From Macrocystis pyrifera (taxonomy: Eukaryota; Sar; Phaeophyceae; Laminariales; Laminariaceae), in assembly GCA_031763025.1 (NCBI GenBank), contig JASSKH010000040.1:2059001-2123000 (forward strand): a stretch of 64,000 bases of DNA. Reading direction: 5' to 3'. Positions 44,031-55,066 of this stretch are shown one piece after another (the first letter of the stretch is position 1; the number at the start of each line of letters is the position of its first letter). The translations under genes were made by a program, and so were the position numbers. The notes under the pieces are model-generated. The model was not told the DNA's origin. It ran no database searches and saw only the letters and a list, made by a program, of their open reading frames with translations.

Positions 44031-44819
44031 GTCTTAACGAGAAATATTTTCCATAATAATCCAACAGGAAAAACATACTTTAATTTGGTTTGAACAGAAT
44101 TTCGTGAAAAAGATGCCTTTGGGTTCTATCGGGAATAGCGTAGTAAAAAAAATCGAGTAACGCACAAGGGTCAACGAACACCAGAGGTCAACCAACGAGG
44201 CGAGCGACGGCCCGCGCCCTCCCCGGGGCACCTCGGTCATCGGCCGATTGTTTCTGCTGGCACCGCCGAAGAGGCTATCGCTCTTGGGACGCCTTGGGTG
44301 GCTGGCGCAGCCCCAAAGCCCCACAGCAGGCAGCAGCGACGGGGATACAGCGATCGAATTTCTGAGCGAAGTCGTGACCTGGTCGGCGCTCGTGTGGTTC
44401 GCGAGGCAAAGAGGAATGAAAAGCTGGGTTTGCGACGGCCTTGTAATTTTTGAGGCGCCACAGATGGTCTACTCTGTGCTAGGGGCTGTCAGACTTCGCG
44501 CTGCGGCTTCTCCGGTGGCCCTGTCCTTTGGAAATGGTGAACCCCACCTGTGAAGCAGTCGACAACACGGCTCAAGTTTGCGTGGCTTGCTGCGGTTTCA
44601 GGAAGATGCCATGTCGAGTTGGACAAACTCCCCAAATCGAATAACACGAAGAGCAAAAGAAGTCCCACAAGACTTCTTGTCGAATTCGTTGTTATTCGTT
44701 TTATTCGAATCAAATGTCAAAAAGCCTGATCTATGTTTTACTTTTCGACCAATCAGATGCAAATCAAATCAAACAAAAAAGTATTGGTGGTATCAAAAAT
44801 ATATATATCTTTAAGATAG

Positions 44820-45218
44820 GCCCTTAGTGCGAGGTGAACAACCTTTACTCCGCACAAATGAGAATGATCGTACCACGTAGTGTTTATGGTAAGACACCCA
44901 AGAGGCAGTTACATAGTACTCCCATTGCTGTCTCTGGCAGTGGCCACACCGAAAATTAAATTCACTCATTGAAGCTGTCATCCATATGCAAGAAAGTCCG
45001 CCGCACAAGCGGTTCTTAGCACGATGCAGCTCACCCTGCATGCGACTCGCCGGACACCTCACGGCGCTTCGCGCTTGGTGCAAGCAATGTCTGCCTGGTC
45101 GGTGAAAACCCGACATGCTCGGTCCCGGCATTGTAGAGATGCGAGGGTCTATGGTCATACGACTAAGGCCATGCATGAGATCGAGTACATCTCTCCTATC
45201 GAGTACACCCCCCCCCCC
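44820..45218 (+). repeat. Poly-C-ended repeat, 5'-truncated copy
   Basis: It runs from ctccgcacaaatgag through ggcagttacatagtact and the core to the doubled end gagtacatctctcctatcga then gtacaccccccccccc (C tract about 45208-45218). The doubled GAGTAC matches the 11.5- and 37.1-kb copies. Confidence 0.8.
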
Positions 45219-45219
45219 T

Positions 45220-46052
45220 CACGGTAAATGCCCCGAGGCGCTATTTTTAGCGAAAACGGACAGAATCCGGGGGTAAACGGCTCCTGTCAAAACAAAAACG
45301 CAAAAAACGCCCCGGCCACACAGTAAACGCCCCCCCTATCATTTTTTGGGTAAACGCCCCGGGGCCGAGCTGGCAAGTATTTTGAATGTGGGAGATGGGG
45401 CTGTTTCCGGAGCAGGCAAAGGAGTACTTTTCATAGGAAACTTCATGCCTGGGATGTGGATTGGCCATGTTTTACGCAACAACAGCAAAACAGACAAAGT
45501 CAAACGCGCACACAGCCCCTGTCCCAGCCCGGTCGCTGCTTCACGGTTTCCCACGAGGCCGTCGTCGTTGCAGCGGACGCGGGTGTACCGGTAATCGATC
45601 ACCCTGAGCTTCGTCGCTGTCGAGTAGGAGTGCCGCCCATTCGGCCCCACTGAACGCTCCAGTTCAAATGCCGGAGGGTAAATGCGAGGGACTGGTCCGC
45701 GCTGTACCACCTGAGCAACAGGCGCGTGAACTGGGGCCGGCGTGCCTTCCCCCGTGGGCGCCGCTTCACCAGGACGACGCGGAGCTTTCCCGAGAGTTGG
45801 ATTGATTGTCAGTGCTTTTGTCGATGATGGGTGCCTTGTCGGTGCTGCTGGGTTGCGACATGATCAACACCTGCTGCTGCCTTGCTGTTGCTGTGTGCGT
45901 GTGAGAGGTGTGTGTTTTTTTTCTTGTTTTTCGTATCGCCCCGGGGGGCCAAAAGCCCCGAAATCTTTGCGCAGAAAGCGCCCCGGTATCACATTGAACG
46001 CCCCGGGGCGTTTTCTTACACCTGCAAAATCGTAGCGCCCCGGGGGGGGGTT
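45220..46052 (+). repeat. Scattered AAACGCCCCGGGG motif cluster
   Basis: The motif (t/g)aaacgccccggg or a close variant occurs near 45224, 45322, 45350, 45938, 45972, 45995 and 46031. The space between (45366-45935) holds an open frame with no recognised family. No periodic spacing. Confidence 0.5.
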
Positions 46053-46417
46053 ACTCGCATTATTACGGTAGTCCGTGTTCGCTCAGCATAATGCATCGCA
46101 AATATGATTACTGCAGATACTGAGGTCGCACCTTTCTATTACCACCAACTATTGTAAGTTACTAATATTAGTTGGTCTTGGAATCTAATGGTTCGTTTTT
46201 TTTCTCATTTTTTTCCGAAGATTAAGATTTCATCAGAATCTTTACGCCGACAGCTGCGGTTTCGCACGTACCGCTTTTATGATGTACCTCGTATTGTGTT
46301 ATACTCTTGTACAAGCATGCATAGGTACCTGGCACAATATTGTTGAAGTACAACAGTTTAGCAGGTGCACATACTGCTGTTGTTGTACTCATACTCGTGC
46401 GAACGAGTATTATTATA
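46053..46417. other. No feature recognised
   Basis: AT-richer sequence with no open frame of note, ending at the foldback element. Confidence 0.4.
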
Positions 46418-49332
46418 GGGTAATGCTATTTGCGACACCGGTGTCGTAATTTCTTATTTGCGACACGTTGTCGCAAATAAGCGGCTTATTTGCGACACCG
46501 CGTCACGTTCGCGGCACATACCTCAGATTGGCTCCGCACCGCCAGAGATGTTTCGGCATGGTGCAGGGCCATCATTGAAGGTATCGCATTGCCGAAACGG
46601 GCCAGGACTCGAGGAAATATCTGGCCTCTTGGTGCACCCGCAAAACGTTCAGGTCGGTGTCGCAAATAAGCCTTATTTGCGACACGCGTGTCGCAAATAC
46701 CGTATTTGTGACACCGCGACGTGGTTGCCGCACACGCTCCGAATCGCCAAAGCGCTATCAGCAGAGTCTCAGCATGGTGTAGGGCTACCATTGAAGGCAT
46801 CGTGTAGCCAAAACGGGGCAGTACTCGAGGAGATATGGGGTATCCTGGTACATCACGCGCAGAACCTTCTGGCTGTCGCAAATACCGTATTTTGCGACAC
46901 CGCGACGTGGTTGCCGCACACGCTCCGGATCAGCGACGTACTACCAGTAGAGTCTCAGCATGGTGTAAGGGTACCATTGAAGCCATCGTGTGGCCTAAAC
47001 GGGCCAGTACTCGAGGAGATATAGGGTATCCTGGTACACCCAGGCTGATGTCGCAAATATGCCTTATTTCGCGTGTATCCAGAACGGGCCATTACAGTAG
47101 TAGATACTGCTGTGTGTGGCATCCTGGTCATCCTGGTGCACTGTCAGAATAGTCAGACTGGTGTCGTAAAGCCGCATTTGACGACATCGCACGACGTTCG
47201 TCGCGCGTGCCCCGTTTAGACCAGGACAACCACGATGGCTTATTTATAGCACGAGCTCGGACTATACAACTGTGCAGCATGTTTCAACGGGTACATCGAT
47301 CGTTAGCCACGTCATCGTGAATCAATTGATTTGAAATTAACTTGGTTATGTTGCCGCGCCGTGTTCTAATAAGTCGTAAGTACTATAATTGAGAGCGCTG
47401 GTATCGTTCAAAGCGCCGGGTGCTCTGTTTACGCGTCTAGTAACATGGGCACAAATGAAGGGCACAGAAGTTTGTGCACGCTGCACTCTGTATATGGTTT
47501 TTGTACTCGTCTGTAGATGCTATCGAAATAGGTGGGTGTATGTCATCTACAGCAGTATCATAGTACCGCAGTAAAATCGGCGTTCGTTCCGTGCAATCAT
47601 CATCACCCACTAGTGTGGTTGTTTAATTGCCCTTGAACAGCCGTGTAAAAGCGCCTATCCCTCAGGCGTTTACCAACGCCTATCGTTCTGCCGCACAGGA
47701 CTGAACAAATTTTCGAAACGCTGTGCACAGTTTTTGCCAGAACGAATACACCCCATAGATGCACAGAGGGCGGCCATGCTGCAGCTTGCCTAGCTCTGCG
47801 TCATGTTCGTTGTACGCATTATCCTACTTGTTGTTGCACCAACAGCAGTCCACAGTATCCGCACTGCTGTAGTATTGACATATACCTGGTACTATTTATA
47901 TTGATTGTCTAACTTGGGGCACATGCGTAGCACGTAGTTTGTAAACGGATTCCCGATGTTTATCTCTAACGGTTGTGAAACATACAATAGAAACCCACAG
48001 CGGACTGCATGAGTTCAATGCAAGCGGCAGAGGGGTTAGCCGCCTTGTTCTTGGTGACGAAGAAATCGGTATGCGTAACGCGTGTAGAAGGTCGTGGAGT
48101 TCGTAGGCTGCTTGGAAGGTGTCCTTCGATGCCCTGCAGTATCGTGTAGAGTTCCCACCGTGCTGTTGTATGCTGTACATACTGGTGCGCGGGTTGGAGG
48201 TTTTTCCATGAGTTTAGGCAGAAAATTTCCGGAGAGAACCTCAACCATTACGAAAGACTCACCAACATCCTGCAACTCCAGCAGATTGTGCGCACTGACC
48301 TGCCCCACTCAAATCATGCGTAGTCTCATCATCCAGCTACGCAGTCAATTCCCGATTATTTTGGATGTCCTGGTCGGCGAGGCAGTCTGATGGGTAATGT
48401 ATAGTTTTCGCACTCCTAGCCTATCGTGTTTGTGTGTTTACTCTGTTGTATGTAGCACAGCAGCAGTAGTAGAAAAGCCACGTTGAATATGTACTAGGAT
48501 CTAGGATACCCCATATCTCCTCGAGTACAGGCCCGTTTTGGCCACACGATAGCTTCAATGGTAGCCCTACACCATGCAGAGACTCTAATGGTAGTGCATT
48601 GCCGACCCGGAGCGTGTGCGGCAACTACGGTGCGGTGTCGCAAATAAGGCTTATTTGCGACACCATCCTGAAGACTGCGGGTTGTACCAGGATACCCCAT
48701 ATCTCCTCGAGTACTGGCCCGTTTTGGCTACACGATGGCTTCAATGGTAGCCCTGCACCATGCTCTACTGGTGGCGCTTTGCCGATCCAGAGCGTGTGCA
48801 GCAACCATGGCGCGGTGTTGCAAATACGGTATTTGCGACACGCGTGTCGCGAATAAGGCTTATTTTTATTTGCGACAGGAGCCAGAAGATTCTGCGGGAT
48901 GTACCAGGATACCCCACATCTCCTCGAGTACTGGCCCGTTTTGGCTACACGATGCCTTCAATGGTAGCTCTAGCCCATGCTGAGACTCTACTGGTATTGC
49001 TTTGCCGATCCGGAGCGTGTGCGGCAACCACTTCGCGGTGTCGCAAATACGGTATTTGCGACACGCGTCGGAAGTAAGGCATATTTGCGACACCGATCTG
49101 AACGTTTTGCAGGTGCACCAGGATGCCAGATATCTCCTCGAGTCCTGGCCCGTTTCGGCCATGCGATAGCTTCAATGATGGCCCTGCACCATGCCGAAAC
49201 ATCTCTGGCGGTGCGGAGCCAATCTGAGGTATGCGCCGCGAACGTGACGCGGTGTCGCAAATAAGCCGCTTACTTGCGACACCATGTCGCAAATAAGAAA
49301 CTACGACACCGGTGTCGCAAATAGCATTGCCC
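46418..49332. mobile_element. 2.9-kb foldback element with repeat-built inverted arms
   Basis: The left end gggtaatgctatttgcgaca and the right end, inverted, gggcaatgctatttgcgaca start two arms of about 0.75-0.85 kb (46418-47200 and 48490-49332). They match in opposite orientation, with few mismatches over the outer 250 bp. Each arm is a series of roughly 180-220 bp blocks sharing ggcatggtgcagggccatca, aaacgggccagtactcgagg and agatatggggtatcctggta. Blocks are separated by short perfect palindromes (tgtcgcaaatac/gtatttgcgaca and the aataagGCTTATT variant). The 1.3-kb centre has only short open frames; no transposase was recognised. No clear target duplication. Confidence 0.8.
47201..48489. other. 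Centre of the foldback element, no gene recognised
   Basis: Open frames under 100 codons on both strands, none resembling a transposase. One minus-strand frame at 48308-48036 has GESFVMVEVLSGNFLPKLME, unrecognised. Confidence 0.45.
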
Positions 49333-50413
49333 ATTAATATACCTTGTATGTTACTTGCACACAACAACCTCAGACTTCAGTCTGGCTGCAATACTGCTGT
49401 CTGCACGTCTGCATTACGAGTCCAGCGAGTTTAACGTCATACCAAGGGCATGTATGTTCTTCATGAAGTGAAGTGAACAAACAGAGAAGAAAGGAGGAGC
49501 GACGCAACAAAAACAGCTGGGGAACAATCGCGCGACATCTCGCACAAGCACGACGGCAAATAACATCTCATGTAGAGCCAGCTGGTCTACGATTTATAGG
49601 TATACAACTAGTCGAACACAGCAGTTCGATATATTTTATAAATTTTAAAATACGTCAGCTGTGAGTTCGACTGATCAAATAGTTGATACTCAACTTTGCA
49701 AGCTGCGTAATACGCCTCGTATATATTCCATTTTTACCGAATTTTACAAGTATTGTGATAAACCGAACGCGCGTATTCTATATGTGTTTCCTTGTCAAAG
49801 ATATAGGCCAGCGGCTCCCCTGGATGCTGCCCGGGCCAACATGACAATTTTAAATAATCATTCTGCGCACTGATACTGGTACTATATAACCCGAACAAGG
49901 GATATTGATATGATGTTGCAACATGTTGAAACCTTTTCATTTCACAAATGTTAACAGATTGATTGAGTGTTCTTGATTAAAAAAAATATATACCAGGTAT
50001 GGTTATAAGTGTGAATAATTCTTCCGGAGATGAGCTGCTGCTGTATTTGCTGCTGCTGTTTTTGTTACTTCTGTTGTTTTAATGGTATGGTTCTAAGTGC
50101 GAATAATGCTGCTGTTCTTGCTGCTGCTGTTTTTTCTACTTCTGTTGTATGAATGTCTAAATATTATTTTATATGGCTTTTTGTGTAGATTCGAAAATAG
50201 TGCATACGAGATATGTATGTATGTGTCGAGATATGTCGAAGATCTATGTCAGGTCGTACTGGCGGGATCTTATTTGAAGAATTTTAGCAAAAAGTTCAGA
50301 CGTTTTTCCCTGCTTTTTCAGCAAGAAATTATTTTGGTTCAGACATATGTGTATATCTACAAGTATTTTGCTTTCGGCACTGAGCGAAATGAGTATGTAT
50401 GTACACCGACGTA
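49333..50413. other. AT-rich interval without a recognised gene
   Basis: A short CTG/TTG-rich stretch lies at 50035-50140. A plus-strand frame (50097 onward) runs into the LTR and is not supported by any motif. Confidence 0.4.
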
Positions 50414-50722
50414 TGTGAGATGGGTGTATCTCAGGTTCGACCTGGGTCTGCAGCAAGCTTCTCTTTCGGTAAGGTGTAGCGTGGAGGACACGCCAGGTAT
50501 AGGTGAGGCTCGGCACGGTCAGCCGAGCAGAAGTGATCATGAAGCATGACGCAAGTCATCTCACATGACAGTCATCAGCAATTACTTGGTGATGGAGGCT
50601 GGTAATTCCCCGCCTCAACTATCATCAGATCTACGGAGATCTGCGGCCACTTTTAGTACAAGAGTCAATATCCACGATAACGGATGAACCACTGACTGTA
50701 GAGTAACGACCTGAGACTCACA
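50414..50722 (-). repeat. 3' LTR (309 bp)
   Basis: It starts tgtgagatgggtgtatctca and ends ctgagactcaca on plus (TG...CA with 6-bp inverted tips). I find a single difference from the other LTR (a versus t in cacatgacagtcatc near 50572). Confidence 0.93.
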
Positions 50723-52960
50723 TCGCCCCCCAATGTTTGAACGCCTCTTACTGGAGAACCCAGCAAAGGTTTCGAACATTCTAGAAGGAAACGGTCTCTA
50801 GGTTCTCTACTAGTCAGAAATTTGTACAGTGAGTGGTAGTTGATGTATATGATTCAACTGGTTCATTTTCAAACCATGTCACTCCCAGCGTAGTGAAAAC
50901 CACGGGCTTGTGTGACTATGATAGAATTTTACTACAGAATCAGTCGTATACTAACGATGTATCAACTACCAGTGGGGGTGCGTATATTAAATTAATATGC
51001 GCAACCAGAACCTTTTATAACAATGGTATACGGAACCATGTATACTATGGTATACGGAACCATGTATACAATGGTATACGGAACCATGTATACTATGGTA
51101 TACGGAACCATGTATACTTACTATGGTATACGGAACCATGTATACTATGGTGTACGGAACCATGTATACTTACTATGGGATACGGAACCATGTATACTAT
51201 GGTGTACGGAACCATGTATACTTAATGATGGTATACAAAACCATGTATACTATGGTGCACGGAACCATGTATACTTAAGGATGGTATAAAAAACCATGTA
51301 TACTATGGTGTACGGAACCATGTATACTTGAAATGGTATACGAAACCATTCATGATATGGTATACGAAACCATTCATACCATGGTATACTTACCCATGTA
51401 TATGTGTTATGGTATACGGAACCATTTGTACGTAGTGATGATATACGAACTCAATCATTCTATGGATGTATGTTATATGGTGTACGAAACCATGAAAACA
51501 TAATGATGGTATACACGGAACCATCTATACAATGGTATACGAAACCATGTATCTGAACGATTGATGGTATACAAAACCATGGTATATTAATCTTGCATCA
51601 CTAACAATGGTATACAAAACCATTCATACCTAACGATGGTATAGTGCCTTTTTTAATGGCATACGAAACCATTCATATCGAACAATGATATGTGCCTTTG
51701 ACGACATTCCAGCTTTTCTCGACGTTGCACAGTGTGTATATGGAACGATTGCTTGCAAGCTTTGGTACACACAAACTGAAGAGAAATAAATGTGCTGAAT
51801 GACAATTTTGTCAGAGGGCTTTGCATGCAGGGTGCGCAACAAACGATACGGACGTTTAGGTTGATCAACCAATTTTTTTTTTTTTTTTAAACGATTTAAA
51901 AAAAGAAACAATAAAATCTGCATGTCTTGACAACGGTGTGGTTGTGACAACAATGGTGCAGTATAACGGACTGCAGGTGCATGGTGAACGATACGACGAC
52001 AACATGTCTCCTCAGTCGGACAAGGCATCATCGACTTTTTTGAGCAAGTACATGTTTGCGATTCAGTGAAAACACTGGAATCGACTTATATCGAGTTGAT
52101 AGTACGAACTATCTATACAGTTGACGATCTGTACAAGAGACATTCTTGCAGTCAATGACGATTGACTGCAGACAGTGTACTCATAAATATGTAGTAAAAC
52201 AAGCGGGGACTCATAATGTGCCCGAGGATATATGAATTTGGATTGTGCAGGTCACGCGCACTGCTGCCTCTCCTCAGTCAATTCCAACGGAACGATTCCG
52301 ACACTAGAGAATACATTCTCGATGTATCCAGGAATCTCTAGTGTCTCGCACAGAGAGACGGATGGAAAGCACACTGTGTCTCTTCCACCAAAAATGATTA
52401 CGAAATCGTAAAACAAAAATAACGTTCATTACTTGATTAAATAACCGCACACACATGTATACTTTAAAGTATATGAACACTGTACACGGCTACTGTAGTC
52501 GAATAACCCAACAATAACGCAAAAGTGTATACTCTTGGTATATGCACACCCCTGCATAACTACGAGTTGAACGTCAATCTCCCCCTTTGTATGTCTCAAA
52601 CTCTATAGCAAATTAATACAAATAAAATGCTATCCTTTCGCGTGAGGCACATTCACACGAAGTAACACAACACAATCCACACGAGTATCTCAACGATATA
52701 CCGGGACACAGGCTGTTGGGGTTCAGCATTTAGGTGTCTGACCATGACTTGGTTCGTGGGCACTACTGCACAAACGATATCTCCCAAGCATCCACAAGAC
52801 AACTGCACGTGAGGTTGCGAATCACGTGTTAAACGACCCACTAAAAACGAACGACATCCGGCCGGATATGCAAATGGTAGTGGGGGGTGGTGCGACGGTG
52901 CTGACTACAAGTACTCCCAGGGCTATAGCGACGTCGACAACGAACGATACTGGGCTTGTG
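50723..52960 (-). other. Non-coding 3' part of the LTR retrotransposon
   Basis: It holds the polypurine tract and the minisatellite. The rest has only short frames with no recognisable protein (no env-like or accessory gene). Confidence 0.6.
51023..51660 (-). repeat. Minisatellite of GGTATACGGAACCATGTATAC units
   Basis: About 20 or more imperfect 21-35 bp units with ggtatacggaaccatgtata as core. They are most regular at 51023-51230 and diverge to the right (gaaaccattcatac). Each unit contains near-palindromic gtatac. It lies inside the retrotransposon, between the end of pol and the 3' LTR. Confidence 0.9.
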
Positions 52961-53782
52961 TCAGGGTAACGAGTCGACGACGTCTCGCTTACGTTTTGGA
53001 CGATCAAATGCATGCGGATCTTCAGCTAGGATCCTCGTACGATACGATCTGATCATCTCATGACATTGTGGCACGATATTGCCACGTCTCCAAATACCCA
53101 AACTAGACGGTTTATCTTTCACGAGAAAGTGGTATTGGAAATTAGTCGGCGAGGCTTTACCAGGGCCACGCTTATGACTTTCAATTGCTTCAATAGCATA
53201 CGGGCCGATGTGCACGGTGAGCACAGAGCCGTCTAAGTCAGGTACCGGCAACGTAGTTCCTAAAAAGAAATCGTCCAGTGCTGTAAAATCCGGTACTGAG
53301 TTAGACGCGTCATTATGGTATGCCTTCATTCGACCTAAATGAACTGATGTTTCCGCAAGTTCGCCATCTCTCGCAACACGATAAATCACGGGTGATAGTT
53401 GGGACCGAACAGTAAATGGACCACGCCAGGGACTAATAAGTTTGGGGTTGGGTCCGTCAGCAACGGTATAGGGGCGGTGTACTAACACTTGATCTCCCTG
53501 CTGATATTGCGGAAAGGACAATTTCTCGTTAGATTCTGTCTGCTTATCGATACGTTCCTGTAAATTGCGACGAGCAATTTCGTAAGCGAGTTGCAGATTT
53601 TCAACGGTACGACGGGAGTTTTCCAATCGTGTTCCAGAACCAGACGTGCACGGGACGCCGAGAATAATGTCAACGGGTAACGAAGCTCTACGGCCGAACA
53701 TTAAAAAATGCGGGGTGTCTTCGAGCGTTTTGTTATACGCTGTGTTGTGCGCGTCTGAATAAACGGTAGTAATTCTGCCCAA
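52961..53782 (-). CDS. Retrotransposon integrase C-terminal part and chromodomain-like tail
   Basis: After a frame break, this frame continues the integrase with NTAYNKTLEDTPHFLMFGR, the family's end-of-core motif. It then has a GPF-like segment (HRPYTVADGPNPKLISPWRG) and, near the end, YHFLVKDKPSSLGIWRRGN, which resembles a degenerate chromodomain (YLVKWKG...W). Chromodomains of this class steer integration to modified histones; whether this one does is unknown. It ends at a stop at 52961. Confidence 0.8.
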   Translation of the reverse strand: MGRITTVYSDAHNTAYNKTLEDTPHFLMFGRRASLPVDIILGVPCTSGSGTRLENSRRTVENLQLAYEIARRNLQERIDKQTESNEKLSFPQYQQGDQVLVHRPYTVADGPNPKLISPWRGPFTVRSQLSPVIYRVARDGELAETSVHLGRMKAYHNDASNSVPDFTALDDFFLGTTLPVPDLDGSVLTVHIGPYAIEAIESHKRGPGKASPTNFQYHFLVKDKPSSLGIWRRGNIVPQCHEMIRSYRTRILAEDPHAFDRPKRKRDVVDSLP

Positions 53783-54471
53783 TTGTCGTATTTAACGTTT
53801 ACGTACATCGCCAACATGTTGTGCAAGGTACTATGCACACGCTCTAAGACGGAGTTGCCCTGTGGGCGGTACGCTGACGTGCGCGTCTTTTTAAACCCAA
53901 AAACGGCTTGCAACTCCTTGACGAGTTCGTTTTCAAACTCACTACCTTGGTCCGAAAGCAAAGTTTCCGGAGCAGAGAAAACAGAGAACACGCGTTCTAC
54001 AAGAACTCGGGCGATTGTGGCGGCTGATTTGTCGCTAATCGCGACCAACACGAGAAAACGAGTCATGTGGTCAATCACGGACATGACATACGTCGAGTTA
54101 TTCGACGACGATTTGTACTCTACTAAGTCAGTAGCCACGCATTGAAACGGGCGGGAAACGGGACGGTGACCAACAGGCAATTTCGGCGTACGATGGGACG
54201 TCTTGCGGTGTTGGCACGATGAGCAGCATTTAATGTGCTTAGCTACGTCTTTCGACATAGTGTGCCACCAATAACGATCTCGGATTTTGTCGAACGTTGC
54301 TTTAAAAGCTAAATGACCACCCGACGACGGTAAGTCATGACACGAATGAACGACTAATTTCCGTAAAGCGGTCGGCACGACTAGCTGGTCACGGAACGAA
54401 CTACGTTTGCGCAAATACCCCGGCAAATACGACCGGAATAAAACGTTTTCGTTCAAGAAATAATGACTCAT
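53701..54471 (-). CDS. Retrotransposon integrase (zinc-binding and catalytic core)
   Basis: It has an H2C2 zinc-binding domain (HDLPSSGGH ... CCSSCQH) and the DDE core: Asp in VATDLVEY, Asp in LLSDQGSEFE and Glu in NSVLERVHSTL. Its ATG overlaps the preceding frame's TGA in the tetramer ATGA at 54468-54471, so it is either a frame break or a restart. It loses frame after WAELLPFI (about 53770). Function: joining cDNA to the host chromosome. Confidence 0.88.
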   Translation of the reverse strand: MSHYFLNENVLFRSYLPGYLRKRSSFRDQLVVPTALRKLVVHSCHDLPSSGGHLAFKATFDKIRDRYWWHTMSKDVAKHIKCCSSCQHRKTSHRTPKLPVGHRPVSRPFQCVATDLVEYKSSSNNSTYVMSVIDHMTRFLVLVAISDKSAATIARVLVERVFSVFSAPETLLSDQGSEFENELVKELQAVFGFKKTRTSAYRPQGNSVLERVHSTLHNMLAMYVNVKYDNWAELLPFIQTRTTQRITKRSKTPRIF

Positions 54472-55066
54472 GCTGCTTTACTTTCACCATCCGGAACGGG
54501 AACAGTAACGGGTGCTTTCAGATATTCGATATACGGACCGAACTCAGCACTTTGTTCCTCCAGCAATTTTGCTGGGTCAATTAACGGAAAAACGGACACG
54601 GCACTAGCAAACAATTCGCTATCATTATGCACTATGTCGACATCTTCGAGGTTTTGTGAAGAGACTTGGAAGTCGCGCGGCCCTGGCTCACGATACGGTC
54701 TGTCGCTTGGAACGTTGCGGCAGATGGACGCGAGGGCCGGTTCTTGCGGTAACGGTTCTTCCTCTACTTCACCAAACAATCGCGACAACGCGTCGGGTAC
54801 TACGTTTAATTTCCCCGCTACATGCTTGACAGTGAAGTCAAAATTTTGAAGAGCAATAGCCCAACGGGTAAGCATGTTCGAAGTGTCTTGCATGTAGTAT
54901 GGATGGGTCAGAGCTTGGCGGTCAGTAATCACCGTAAAATGTCTCCCAAACAAATACGGTCGCCAGTGAGCTAGTGCGAGTACAACTCCACAACGCTCTT
55001 TCATCGACGCTGAGTAATGGCGTTGCCCGTGCTTGAACCGTTGACTAAAATGCGCGATAATGTCAA
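54468..55066 (-). CDS. Retrotransposon RNase H, distal part and linker
   Basis: In this frame HFSQRFKHGQRHYSASMKER is the normal continuation of the RNase H begun in the preceding frame. It is followed by FTVITDRQALTH (the conserved Asp segment) and VKHVAGKLNVVPDALSR (the HxxGxxNxxADALSR motif). The frame change near 55064 splits the domain. The rest links to integrase. Confidence 0.85.

Noticed and set aside
47896..48390. Transposase for the foldback element
   Set aside because: Frames of about 90-98 codons on both strands show no catalytic motif or recognised family.
50833..51289. Plus-strand frames with repeated YGIRNHVY / MVYGTMYT peptides
   Set aside because: A product of translating the minisatellite; unit length varies and both frames open only because the repeat lacks stops.
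51023..51660. CRISPR-like array
   Set aside because: Units are contiguous and imperfect with no unique spacers, and the DNA is eukaryotic retrotransposon sequence.
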